Source: Polyangiaceae bacterium (GTDB taxonomy: Bacteria > Myxococcota_A > Polyangia > Polyangiales > Polyangiaceae). From it: a stretch of DNA of 64,000 nt. Position numbers and translations under genes: made by a program. Shown piece after piece: positions 7,762 to 16,337 of this stretch; position 1 is the first letter of the stretch; the number at the start of each line of letters is the position of its first letter. The stretch spans positions 1 through 64,000 of the forward strand of contig JAFGBI010000199.1 of the NCBI GenBank assembly GCA_016933275.1, given 5' to 3'. The notes under the pieces are model-generated. The model was not told the origin of the DNA. It saw only the letters and a program-made list of their open reading frames with translations, and did not search any database.

Positions 7762-9267
7762 ATGAAAAACCATAGTGGGTCCATCTGGAATGGTCACAAG
7801 GGCCATCGACCCCCTGACGCTTCGGGGCGGATGACCGATGCCGTTGGTACTGCCAGCTCTTCTGCCAGCTCTTCTGCCAGCTCTTCTGCCAGCTCTTCTG
7901 CCAGCTCTTCTGCCAGCTCTTCTGCCAGCTCTTCTGCACGATCCATGCCCAGCTCCGCGGGTGGGCAGTGCCCGTCCGATGAAGCCGCTCTCTCGGAGAT
8001 CCTCTTTGTCATGTGGGGGTACCCGGAACTCACCCAGACGTTCATTCACCGGGAGCTCGAGCGGCTCACGGAGCAGGGCGCGAAGCTTCGCCTCTTGGCT
8101 GCCCATCGTGTGGTCCGTGACGACCTCGACCAGGCAACCGCCAATCTGGCGGACAGCGCGCTCTATCTAGGCCATCCCGCCCGGGTGTCGGCCCGCGCCA
8201 GCATCTGGGCGACGCAGCACCCGCGGCGATTCTCCCGCGTGCTTTCCTGGGCCCTCCGGCTCCCGCACCGGACGCGTTTCCACCGCCTCCGTATGGCAGT
8301 CATGGTCGTGGCGGCAGCAGCGGTCGCCGAACGGGTCGAGGGGACGGACTGCGGCTATCTCCACGCCCATTTCGCCAGCTACCAGACCGAGTGGGCGTGG
8401 TGTCTCTCACGACTCACCGGGCTCCCGTTCGGCTTCACCGCGCACGCGACCGACATCTGGAAGGACAACAACCTTCTGGCCGAGAAGGTGAGAGACGCTC
8501 GGGTCGTCATCACCTGCACCCAGCACAATCTCGAGCATCTGCGCGGGCTTGCCCCGGATGCCGCCAATCGCGTCCACCTGGTGCGGCACGGACTCGATCT
8601 CGAAGCGCTCGGCCCGATCACTCCGCAGCCCAACCACGAGATCCCGCATTGGGTCGCGGTGGGGCGGCTGGTGGAGAAGAAGGGATTTCGGCACCTCATC
8701 GATGCGGCGGCGCGGCTCGGCGACCGCGGTCACCGAGCGCGATTCACCATCGTGGGCGGTGGCCCGCTCGAGGCAGTGTTGCGCGAACGGATCGCCGTGC
8801 AAGACTTGGCCGATCGGGTCGAGCTCCGCGGAGTTCTTGGGAATCGCGAGGTCCTCTCCATCCTCGAGGACTGCACGGGTCTCGTCGTCCCTTCGGTCCG
8901 GGCCATGAATGGCGACGTGGACGGGATCCCGAACGTCATCCTGGAGGCGGCAGCGAAGGGACGTCCGGTCGTCGCCTCCACCCTGTCCGGGATCCCAGAA
9001 GCGGTGGTACACGGGCGAACCGGCCTCCTCGTGCCACCCGGCGATGTCTCTGCTCTCGCGGACGCAATCCAGTCGCTGGGGGCTTCGCCGGCGAGGGCCG
9101 CCGACCTCGGGCGGTGTGGACGTGCTCTGGTCGAGCAAGACTTCGACGTGGCCAAGAACGCGGCCCGTCACTGCGCTCTGCTCGCGCAGGCTCGATGGTC
9201 GCGGGTTCCCGTGGTTGACCCGCACGTCATCGTCTCCCCGGGTCACTCGTCCTCTCATGCCGCCTGA
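7762..9267 (+). CDS. Family 4 glycosyltransferase (WcaL/AmsK type) with an N-terminal SASS repeat
   Basis: Transfers a sugar from a nucleotide donor during exopolysaccharide or O-antigen assembly at the cytoplasmic face. The catalytic domain starts at about ILFVMWGYPELTQTFIHREL and shows HAHFASYQTEWA, GFTAHATDIW, VAVGRLVEKKGF, IVGGGPLEAVL and the donor-site segment NGDVDGIPNVILEAAAKG typical of the WcaL/AmsK subgroup. Start choice is uncertain. The ATG at 7762 has GAGG five bases upstream; the ATG at 7831 would also include the repeat. The N-terminus contains seven 12-bp repeats that read as Ala-Ser-Ser-Ser units. The 3' end overlaps the flippase start by 11 nt. Confidence 0.88.
   Translation: MKNHSGSIWNGHKGHRPPDASGRMTDAVGTASSSASSSASSSASSSASSSASSSASSSARSMPSSAGGQCPSDEAALSEILFVMWGYPELTQTFIHRELERLTEQGAKLRLLAAHRVVRDDLDQATANLADSALYLGHPARVSARASIWATQHPRRFSRVLSWALRLPHRTRFHRLRMAVMVVAAAAVAERVEGTDCGYLHAHFASYQTEWAWCLSRLTGLPFGFTAHATDIWKDNNLLAEKVRDARVVITCTQHNLEHLRGLAPDAANRVHLVRHGLDLEALGPITPQPNHEIPHWVAVGRLVEKKGFRHLIDAAARLGDRGHRARFTIVGGGPLEAVLRERIAVQDLADRVELRGVLGNREVLSILEDCTGLVVPSVRAMNGDVDGIPNVILEAAAKGRPVVASTLSGIPEAVVHGRTGLLVPPGDVSALADAIQSLGASPARAADLGRCGRALVEQDFDVAKNAARHCALLAQARWSRVPVVDPHVIVSPGHSSSHAA
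7851..7934 (+). repeat. Perfect 12-bp tandem repeat, seven copies
   Basis: Seven identical copies of TGCCAGCTCTTC run without interruption. The unit is four codons long, so copy-number change keeps the glycosyltransferase frame and only alters the length of an Ala-Ser-Ser-Ser linker before the catalytic domain. Perfect identity between copies suggests recent slippage and possible length variation between strains. Confidence 0.97.
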
Positions 9268-10864
9268 AGCCGGTCCCGTCCCACCAAGCCACGCCTCCGC
9301 AGCGGCGTCTGCGCCGCGCACCACGAGCCCGGGTGATGCGACCGCGGTGGCGCGCGGCGGCGTGGTGAACTTCCTCGGCACGGCGTCGGGCTTCGTCGAT
9401 CCTCTCTTCCTCGTCTTCGTCAGCTATGCGCTCGGCGCTGGTACCCTGGGGAGCTTCGTCCTTGCCAGCACCTACTTGGCGCTGGTGCACCGGATCACCA
9501 CGGTCGGACTCGACAAGGGGCTGCTTCGCCACGTCCCGATAGCCAGGGAGTCGGCACGGCCCGCGGAGGAAGTCCCAGCGGTGCTAGCCACGGCGCTCCG
9601 CTTCGCATTCGGCGGGGGCGTCCTTGGTGCCATCGTGGTTGGTGGCCTGGCGCAGATCATCGTCGGCGCTGGTGGCGAGGACCCGGACGGACACGCGGGG
9701 TGGTGGCTAGCGTGGATGGCGTTCGCGCTGCCCGCGCAGACCCTCTCCACGGTCCTGCTCACCGCCGTTCGTGGCACCTCGCGGATGGCGCCGTTCGTCG
9801 TGGTCCAGAATTTCCTCATCCCGACCTTCCAGCTCGTGCTGGCGGTGCTCGGGGTGGCTTTGGGCGGGGCGGCGGGGGCGCTGATCGCGGCTTTCGTGAT
9901 CAGCGCCTACCTCGGCCTCCTCGCGAGCGGTGTCGTGTTTCTGCGCGCCTTTTCCGAGCTCCGGTGGGTTGCGCTGCTGCGCGCTCCCCACCGTCGTGAG
10001 CTCATCGCCTTCTCCGCGCCGCAGGGCGTTACGGACATGATGAACCTCCTCCTTGGCAGGGTGGATATCATCATGATCGCGGCGTTCTTCCCCGGTCGAT
10101 CGGAGCTCGTTGCGATCTACGCCATCGCTTCGCTGCTGGCGGGTACGGTGAAGAAGGTTCGACTCGCGTTCGACATCAGCCTCGCGCCGGTCCTCGCCCG
10201 GCTCCTCGAGCGCAATGCGCGAGGTGAGCTCGCCCGGGTCTACCAGCAGACGGGGCTGTGGGTGTGGCTCCTCTACGCATTCGTGGCTGGCGGGCTCTGC
10301 CTCGGGGCGCCGTTCGCGCTGCGTATCGCGGGTGCCGACTACGTCGATGCCTGGTTGGTCGTGCCGATCCTCGTCCTCGGGCGGCTCGTCAATGCTGCGG
10401 GCGGCCTCGCGCAGACGGCGCTCTTGATGAGCGGCCGTTCCCGGCTCGAACTCGTCAACAACCTCCTGATCAACCTCGTCAACGTGGCGCTGAATGCCGT
10501 CCTCATCCCAGTGTGGGGGATTTACGGGGCGGCCATCGGGACATCGGCCTCGCTCACCGTGTTCGGCGTGCTCCGGGTGGTCCAGGTGGAGCGTCTGGTC
10601 GGGTTGGGACCCCACTATGGTCGGATGGCGGGCATCGGTGCCGCGGCGCTGGTCGCAGCGGTGCCTGGGTGCTTGGTCCACGCCGCCGTCGACCCCGTGG
10701 TGCTCGCCGGTGGCTTGGCGGCCACGACCTACGTCCTGGCCTATCCGGTTGCCCTGTGGATCCTCGGTCTGAGTTCCGAGCTCAGCAGTGCCTGGTCGTT
10801 CCTACGCGGTGATCGCCAGCAGCGGCGGGGAGCCCTCGAGCCCATGGCCGAGGGGGTGGGGTGA
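9257..10864 (+). CDS. Wzx-like polysaccharide flippase (MOP superfamily)
   Basis: A 535-residue multi-span membrane protein with about 12-14 hydrophobic segments. Features include an N-terminal ARGGVVNFLGTASGFVDPLFLVF, GVTDMMNLLLGRVDIIMIAAFF in the centre and a C-terminal LLMSGRSRLELVNNLLINL-type segment followed by NAVLIPVWGIYGAAIGTSAS. These match the lipid-linked oligosaccharide flippases (Polysacc_synt / MVF-like). It probably moves lipid-linked repeat units to the periplasm for the polymer begun by the neighbouring glycosyltransferase. The ATG at 9257 overlaps that gene by 11 nt. The stop overlaps the next start as GTGA, so the block is one transcription unit. Confidence 0.9.
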   Translation: MPPEAGPVPPSHASAAASAPRTTSPGDATAVARGGVVNFLGTASGFVDPLFLVFVSYALGAGTLGSFVLASTYLALVHRITTVGLDKGLLRHVPIARESARPAEEVPAVLATALRFAFGGGVLGAIVVGGLAQIIVGAGGEDPDGHAGWWLAWMAFALPAQTLSTVLLTAVRGTSRMAPFVVVQNFLIPTFQLVLAVLGVALGGAAGALIAAFVISAYLGLLASGVVFLRAFSELRWVALLRAPHRRELIAFSAPQGVTDMMNLLLGRVDIIMIAAFFPGRSELVAIYAIASLLAGTVKKVRLAFDISLAPVLARLLERNARGELARVYQQTGLWVWLLYAFVAGGLCLGAPFALRIAGADYVDAWLVVPILVLGRLVNAAGGLAQTALLMSGRSRLELVNNLLINLVNVALNAVLIPVWGIYGAAIGTSASLTVFGVLRVVQVERLVGLGPHYGRMAGIGAAALVAAVPGCLVHAAVDPVVLAGGLAATTYVLAYPVALWILGLSSELSSAWSFLRGDRQQRRGALEPMAEGVG

Positions 10865-12210
10865 GGGTGGACCCGGCGGAGATGCAGCGGCGCGCCCGGT
10901 ACGGGCTAAACTACACGTTGGCCGCGTTCGGCGGTGAAGCGGGGCGGTACGCGGCGCTTCGTCGTGCGATGGAATGGACCAGCCTCGACGGCGAGACGGT
11001 TCGCCGTCGCCAGCTCGCCTGCCTGCGCGAGATCCTCGGCCACGCGGGCAGGTTCGTTCCCTACTGGCGTGAGCTCTTTCGGGCGCATGGATTCGACCCG
11101 ACCGCGGTCCGCGGTCCCGAGGACCTCGGAAGGCTCCCGGTGCTCACCAAGGAGGCGATCCGTTCGGGAGGGGAGCGGATGCTGGCCGAGAACGTCCCTC
11201 GCGGCCGGCTGCGGGAGCGTCGCACGGGCGGCTCGACCGGAGAGCCCCTTCGCTTCTTCGTGACCCGCGCCGAGTTCGAGGAGCAGATAGGGGTTTGCCT
11301 CCGTGCCAACGTCCTGGTCGGGGTGGCTCCGGGCGACCCCATCGCGAAGGTGTGGGGCTACGGGCGCCCCCAGCGCATCGCCAACGCCATCGCCCCGCTC
11401 ACGGGACGCCTCTACCTGGACGCGTACCGGACGAGCGAGGCGGACCTCGCGGATTGGATCCGCGACCTTGTCCGCATCAGACCGCGCATGCTCTACGGCT
11501 ACGCTCGAGCGCTGCACGAGCTTGCCCGGTACGTCCATCGCAACCGGATCGTCGTTCCGCGACTCGGGATCGTGGCCACCACGGCCGAGAAGCTCCTCCC
11601 GGAGCACCGGACCACGATCGAGGAGGCGCTCGGCGCCCGCGTCATCGACATGTACGGTGCGCACGAGGTCCCACGCATCGCCTCCGAATGCTTGTATGGG
11701 CGGATGCACCTCGCTCCCGACGCGGCTGTCGTCGAGTTCGTGCCCGACGGCAATGGGTCGTCGCGGATCCTGCTCACCTCGCTCGGCCACCGCGCCATGC
11801 CGCTCATCCGGTACGACATCGGGGATCTGGGCGAGCCAGACCCGCGGCCCTGCGACTGCGGACTGCCGTTTCCCTGCATGAGCATCGACTTCGGTAAGAC
11901 ACACCACATCCTCGTCCTCCCGAGCGGCCGCCCGCTCCACACCGGCTACTTCTTCAAGCGGCTCTATCACCTGGACGCGATCGATCAGGTCCAGATCCGG
12001 CACGAGCGGCCGGATCTCATCGTGATCGCGTACGTGCCCGCGGTCGGACAGGCCGACGCGGCGCAGGCGGCGCTGGGTGCTGCCCTCGGTCCCGTGCGGC
12101 ACGACCTCGCCCAGGACGCGCGTGTGGAAACCCGCGCAGTCGCCGAGATCCCCCCCACGGCACGGGGGAAACGCCCGCTCGTGGTGTCCTTGGTGGATGG
12201 TACCCGGTAG
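10861..12210 (+). CDS. CapK/PaaK-like adenylate-forming enzyme
   Basis: A 449-residue member of the phenylacetate-CoA ligase/CapK group of the ANL adenylating superfamily. The ATP-binding loop reads RRTGGSTGEPLRFF (about residues 121-134). Later motifs are MYGAHEVPRIASEC (the aromatic-Gly motif that binds AMP), LIRYDIGDLGE and a Cys-bearing PRPCDCGLPFPC segment found in this subgroup. In polysaccharide clusters such proteins are thought to activate a carboxylic acid that decorates the polymer; the substrate here is unknown. The GTG start at 10861 overlaps the flippase stop as GTGA. Confidence 0.85.
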   Translation: MRVDPAEMQRRARYGLNYTLAAFGGEAGRYAALRRAMEWTSLDGETVRRRQLACLREILGHAGRFVPYWRELFRAHGFDPTAVRGPEDLGRLPVLTKEAIRSGGERMLAENVPRGRLRERRTGGSTGEPLRFFVTRAEFEEQIGVCLRANVLVGVAPGDPIAKVWGYGRPQRIANAIAPLTGRLYLDAYRTSEADLADWIRDLVRIRPRMLYGYARALHELARYVHRNRIVVPRLGIVATTAEKLLPEHRTTIEEALGARVIDMYGAHEVPRIASECLYGRMHLAPDAAVVEFVPDGNGSSRILLTSLGHRAMPLIRYDIGDLGEPDPRPCDCGLPFPCMSIDFGKTHHILVLPSGRPLHTGYFFKRLYHLDAIDQVQIRHERPDLIVIAYVPAVGQADAAQAALGAALGPVRHDLAQDARVETRAVAEIPPTARGKRPLVVSLVDGTR

Positions 12211-12383
12211 GTGCTCTCGTCCGGTCCGAGGGCCTTGCTGCCCACCCTGGGGATCGGGGTAGACTTCGTCGCCACCATGCCTGGCCGCGACCTGCACCGA
12301 ACTCGCCTCGAGCGGAGGAAGGCCCCGGCGACCGTCGGCGAGGTCGCGCCGCAAGCCGTGCCGCGGAGCCGAGGGGTGCTCGC

Positions 12384-13337
12384 ATGCGGTTGAGCCCCGA
12401 GTGGCAACAACGGGTCGGGCGATGGCTCCTGCGCGGCGGGTCGACGGCCGTGATCCTGGGGCTCGTGCTGTGGCAGGTACCGCCCGCGTCGGTCGTCGCC
12501 ACCCTCTTCGACCTCGACTGGGAGTGGCTCGGACTGGCGGTATGCCTGACCCTCGCCATCAACCTCCTGAAGCCGCTAAGATGGCTCTGGCTCCTTCAGG
12601 CCGTCAAGCCCTCGACGACCTACCGGCAGGCGCTGGGTTCCTTGCTCGTTGCTGCGACGGCTCGCCTGGTGGTTCCAGGCAAGTTCGGCGAATACGGGCG
12701 CATCTACCCGCTCCGCGGCTTGTCGCTCAAGAGTGGGCTCGGGCTCACCACCGTAGACATCCTCATCGAGATGGAGAACGGCGTGCTCTTCGCCCTCCCC
12801 GCCGCGTTCTGCCTCGGGGGTGTGGTGGCCACGGTGCCCCCGCTCCTCGCGCTCCTCGCGGTCGCCGCCGTCACTCGGTGGCCGGATTTGCTGCTCCGCG
12901 GCGTGGCCCGCTTGGTCGGCTCCTCTCGACTTCGGGAGCAAGCAGCGGCGGCTCACCAGGTCATGGGGATGCTGTCGAGGAACACCTGGAACAAGTCGAT
13001 CGGTCTCACCGTCGTCCTCAACCTGCTCCGCTTCTTGCAGCTGGGGGTGTTGATCCTCGCCCTCGATCAGAACCTCACCGTGCTCGCCTGGCTCTGCCTG
13101 CCCGTCATCCAGCTCGCCGACGCCATCCCGCTCACCGTGGCCGGCATCGGAGTTCGCGAATGGGTCGGGCTCAAGGTGCTCCCGTGGGCGGCGATCCCGG
13201 ACACCGTTGCCGTCACCTCCGTCCTGCTGCAATCGGTGATCAGCGGCTTCGCGCCCGGGGCAGCCGGGCTCTTCTTCTTCCACCGGGCGGGGGAGCAGTC
13301 CCACGGATCCCCGGAGCCCACCGAGGTCGTCTCCTGA
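12384..13337 (+). CDS. Lysylphosphatidylglycerol-synthase-type transmembrane (flippase-like) protein
   Basis: A 317-residue integral membrane protein of the LPG_synthase_TM/UPF0104 superfamily with about seven or eight hydrophobic segments. The family landmarks are LLKPLRWLWLLQAV (helix 2), ARLVVPGKFGEYGRIYPL (the conserved P-x-x-x-G-E region) and a late VAGIGVREWVGLKVL. Only the membrane part is present; there is no aminoacyltransferase domain, so tRNA-dependent lipid lysylation is not implied. It follows the adenylating enzyme gene by about 170 bp on the same strand and probably completes the polysaccharide block as a lipid or glycan transporter, which is inferred from context. Confidence 0.83.
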   Translation: MRLSPEWQQRVGRWLLRGGSTAVILGLVLWQVPPASVVATLFDLDWEWLGLAVCLTLAINLLKPLRWLWLLQAVKPSTTYRQALGSLLVAATARLVVPGKFGEYGRIYPLRGLSLKSGLGLTTVDILIEMENGVLFALPAAFCLGGVVATVPPLLALLAVAAVTRWPDLLLRGVARLVGSSRLREQAAAAHQVMGMLSRNTWNKSIGLTVVLNLLRFLQLGVLILALDQNLTVLAWLCLPVIQLADAIPLTVAGIGVREWVGLKVLPWAAIPDTVAVTSVLLQSVISGFAPGAAGLFFFHRAGEQSHGSPEPTEVVS

Positions 13338-13413
13338 CCGGCTCCGTCCCGCGGACCTCGCGAGGTGACGAGGACTCCCGGATCGTCGGTCCAGGTTGGC
13401 GCTTGGTGCGGGG

Positions 13414-14328
13414 TCAGTCGTGTCGTCTCAAGGCCGCGGGCCTCGGTGATCGACGGCAGGGAGTGAGGTCGTCTTCGACGAGCTCGGTCGCCCAGGCGAG
13501 GAAGAACGCGCGTAGCATGACGTCGGCGCCAACGACAGCGAGGTGGACGGCTGCTACGGCCGCGAGACGCCACGACTCGGGTCGATGAACGTCGATGAGG
13601 ATCGCGAGCGTCGCTCCCCCCAGCACCACGACGAGCGAGGCGGCGCGGCAGGCGAGCCAGACGGACGCCGCCCGCAGGGGAGAGCGGGACCCGATCTCGA
13701 GCGCACGGCTGGCGCTCGCCCACCCCGGGCCGCGTCCGATCACCACCCCGATCCGGGCAAAATCAGCGGCGATTGCGCAGGCCACGACGCCCAGCGCGGC
13801 GAGCGCGAGTGGGACACATCCGACCAGGTCGGCCGCGACCTCTCCCTGCGCCTCACCGAGGCTTCGCCCGAGGGGCCAGAACGCTACTCCGAGCGCGATG
13901 GCGATGGATTGGGCGAGGACGGTGAGGCCGAAGATGGCAACGAAACGGGGCCAACGGCGGAGTCCCCGCCCGACCAGCAGGAACCACGGCAGGCGCGCCT
14001 GGGTCCGCCAAGCCTCCAACAACATGGCCAGCGGCACCAACCCGACGAGCCCGAGAACGATCGCCCAGCGGAACGAGATCCCCAGGGCGGCACCGAGCGC
14101 CGCATGATGGAGGCGAACGGTCTCGACCAAGAGCTCACCGCCCGGCTCGAACAGTACGGCGTCGCCCTCGGGGTACCCGACGACCGCCGCGCCGAGCACC
14201 GTGGAGACGGGGAGGGCAATCGCGATCGCGCTCACGACGCGGAACCCGAAGAGCGCGACCAGGGGAGCGGGTTGCCGCGCGACCCGTCGCGCCGCGCAGC
14301 GGATCCTCGAGCCCGTGGTGGCACTCAT
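13414..14328 (-). CDS. Integral membrane protein of unknown function
   Basis: A 304-residue protein with about six hydrophobic spans, among them LVALFGFRVVSAIAIALPVS, FRWAIVLGLVGLVPLAMLL, VAIFGLTVLAQSIAIALGVAF and LALAALGVVACAIAADFARIGVV. I recognise no family. A cytosolic Arg-rich N-terminus and a C-terminus ending in CRRSPRPAALRRHD suggest both ends are inside. The ATG at 14328 overlaps the M1 peptidase stop as ATGA, so it is the last gene of the dnaK operon and probably acts with the peptidase at the membrane. A start 12 nt upstream (MDGD) is possible but less likely given the overlap. Confidence 0.75.
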   Translation of the reverse strand: MSATTGSRIRCAARRVARQPAPLVALFGFRVVSAIAIALPVSTVLGAAVVGYPEGDAVLFEPGGELLVETVRLHHAALGAALGISFRWAIVLGLVGLVPLAMLLEAWRTQARLPWFLLVGRGLRRWPRFVAIFGLTVLAQSIAIALGVAFWPLGRSLGEAQGEVAADLVGCVPLALAALGVVACAIAADFARIGVVIGRGPGWASASRALEIGSRSPLRAASVWLACRAASLVVVLGGATLAILIDVHRPESWRLAAVAAVHLAVVGADVMLRAFFLAWATELVEDDLTPCRRSPRPAALRRHD

Positions 14329-16337
14329 GTCCCCATCCATCCGAGGGCGAGGGCCGCGAGATAGGCGAGCCGCTCGACGGAACGGCTCGGTGGGCACGGT
14401 TCGATGGTGGCCGCATCGTCGAGTCGCTGGGTGTCGAGAGGGATCCGTCGAGCGGGGTCCACCTGCAACGCGATCAGGCGTGGCGGTCCATGGCGCTCGA
14501 CCGCGATCCAAGGGCCCTTGCCATCCCAGCGCTGCCGTTCCCGCGCGCCGTCATCGAACCGAAGCTCGATCTCGACCGGGAAGCGTAGCGTGCCGTGCCG
14601 GTATACGATGGCGCGGCAGGTTTCCCCAGAGACCCCGGGGGTCGTCGCGGGTGCGGTGGACGCTGGGGCCGGGTAGCAGTGGGGGCGGCCCGCGACGTAG
14701 TTGACCCAGCCCCGCTCGGCGAGGGCGGCGGCGAGCGCGGCGCTGGCGTCCTCGCCGACCTCATGCTCGAACGAACGTTGAAGATCCGCGAACGTCGGGT
14801 GACGGAAGCGTTGCTCGTGCGTGTACCGAGCGAGCGCGCGGTCGACGGCGGCTTCCCCGAAGGTGAGCGCCAGGGTGTCGAGGGTGACGGCGGTCTTCGA
14901 GTAGACGAGGCCGCCGATGCTCGAGAAGCTGGCGAACGCGGGGGCCGGTTGGACTACCACGTCGTCGTGTACGTAAGTCGCCGCGCGGGCCCGCTGGAGC
15001 GCGGCCGCGGAGATCGCGAGCCCGGGCCATGCGAGCGCCGATCCAGGACCGAAGGATTCTCGGAGGATGCGGGCCTCGGCGTAGGACGTCAGCCCTTCGT
15101 CGAGCAGGGGCAGGTCGTGCTCGTTCGACGCGATGAGGCCGTAGAACCACTGGTGAGCGAGCTCGTGGATGGTGACGGTTTCGACGGCACGCGTGCCCGC
15201 CCAGGAGAACCACGGCCCGCCGGTGGTGATCAGCGTCGGATACTCCATCCCCCCCGCCGTGCTCGCGAAGCTCGGTGGGTGCACCACGGTGAGCGTCGAG
15301 TAGGGGTAGGGACCGTAACGCTGCTCGAAGCGGGGGAACGCCGCCCGAAGTGCGGCCAAGGTGCGGTCGGCGTTCCAGCGATGGCCGGGCGGATAGAGGA
15401 GAGTCACCGTCACGGCGCCCAGGGTCTCGCGGCGCTCGCGGAAACCGTCCCAGGCCACCCAGGCGAAGTCGTGGACCCCGCGAACCGAGTAGCGGAGCAG
15501 CTGCCGGTCCTCTTCGAACCGCGTCTCGATCCGCTCACCGGTGGCGCCGACGATCAGGTCCTTAGGCAGGTCGAGCGCCACGGAGTAATCCCCGAAGTCC
15601 GCGTAAAACTCGGACTGCGGGTGGAAGGCGAAGTGGGCCCAGGTGCCGTCGGCCTCGAGGCGGGCGAGCTTCGGGAACCACTGGCCCGCGAAGAGGAAGC
15701 CGCGGGCGTAGCCCGTGCGCTCGACGAGCGACGGCATGCGGGCGATGAAGGACGCCGTCAGCGTGAGGATCTCGCCAGGGAGGACCGAGCGGGGGAGCGG
15801 CACCCGGATGTCGGTGGTGTCGGCCGGGTCGTCAGGGCTGTGCGGCGCCCGATGGGGCCAGAGATCGACGCCGTCGAGTTCGTCCGCGACCAGGGAGCTT
15901 ACCGTGAGTCCCCCGGGGTCGCCGAGACCGCTCTGGCGATGACGGCGGCCGGCCTCGCGCAGGAAGAGGGTGTTGGGATGCGCGAAGGCTTCGAGGTACT
16001 GGTGAAGCCATAGCTCTTCGATCGGGGTCTCGGCCGTGTTGCGCCAGGTGATGACCGCCGTGCCCTCGATCGTGTGTGCTGCGGCGTCGAGGCGGGCATC
16101 GATGTGGTACGAGGTCACCGGGCTCGGGTGATCGGAGTGGGTCGGGGCGGGCGCGGGAGCGCTCGCCCGGGGCGTCGCGTCACCGGCACCGTCGCTGGGG
16201 CTTGGGTCCGGCCCGGCTGCGCTCGCCGAAGCCGCCTCCACCCGAGCGTCGGGGAGGGCTGGCGCGAGTCCCTCGAGCAGCAGCACGCTCGAGGCCGCCG
16301 CCGCCATTCCGAGCCCGGCAAGGTGTGCTTCGGTCAC
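14325..16337 (-). CDS. M1-family (aminopeptidase N-like) zinc metallopeptidase, exported
   Basis: A 670-residue gluzincin. The catalytic signature is HELAHQWF at about residue 390, followed by LPLLDEGLTSYAEARI, which supplies the third zinc ligand (Glu). The substrate-binding GGMEYPTLITTGG precedes it. The N-terminus has a hydrophobic segment (GLGMAAAASSVLLLEGLAPAL) that acts as signal or anchor and then a Pro/Ala-rich linker. It lacks the long C-terminal helical domain of PepN, giving the shorter layout common in deltaproteobacteria. The GTG at 16337 overlaps the upstream stop as GTGA, which fixes the start. The final residues (LAYLAALALGWMGT) are hydrophobic. Confidence 0.9.
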   Translation of the reverse strand: MTEAHLAGLGMAAAASSVLLLEGLAPALPDARVEAASASAAGPDPSPSDGAGDATPRASAPAPAPTHSDHPSPVTSYHIDARLDAAAHTIEGTAVITWRNTAETPIEELWLHQYLEAFAHPNTLFLREAGRRHRQSGLGDPGGLTVSSLVADELDGVDLWPHRAPHSPDDPADTTDIRVPLPRSVLPGEILTLTASFIARMPSLVERTGYARGFLFAGQWFPKLARLEADGTWAHFAFHPQSEFYADFGDYSVALDLPKDLIVGATGERIETRFEEDRQLLRYSVRGVHDFAWVAWDGFRERRETLGAVTVTLLYPPGHRWNADRTLAALRAAFPRFEQRYGPYPYSTLTVVHPPSFASTAGGMEYPTLITTGGPWFSWAGTRAVETVTIHELAHQWFYGLIASNEHDLPLLDEGLTSYAEARILRESFGPGSALAWPGLAISAAALQRARAATYVHDDVVVQPAPAFASFSSIGGLVYSKTAVTLDTLALTFGEAAVDRALARYTHEQRFRHPTFADLQRSFEHEVGEDASAALAAALAERGWVNYVAGRPHCYPAPASTAPATTPGVSGETCRAIVYRHGTLRFPVEIELRFDDGARERQRWDGKGPWIAVERHGPPRLIALQVDPARRIPLDTQRLDDAATIEPCPPSRSVERLAYLAALALGWMGT

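Noticed and set aside
7851-7934. CRISPR-like array
   Set aside because: The 12-bp units are contiguous with no spacers and no cas genes are in the window; this is a coding tandem repeat.
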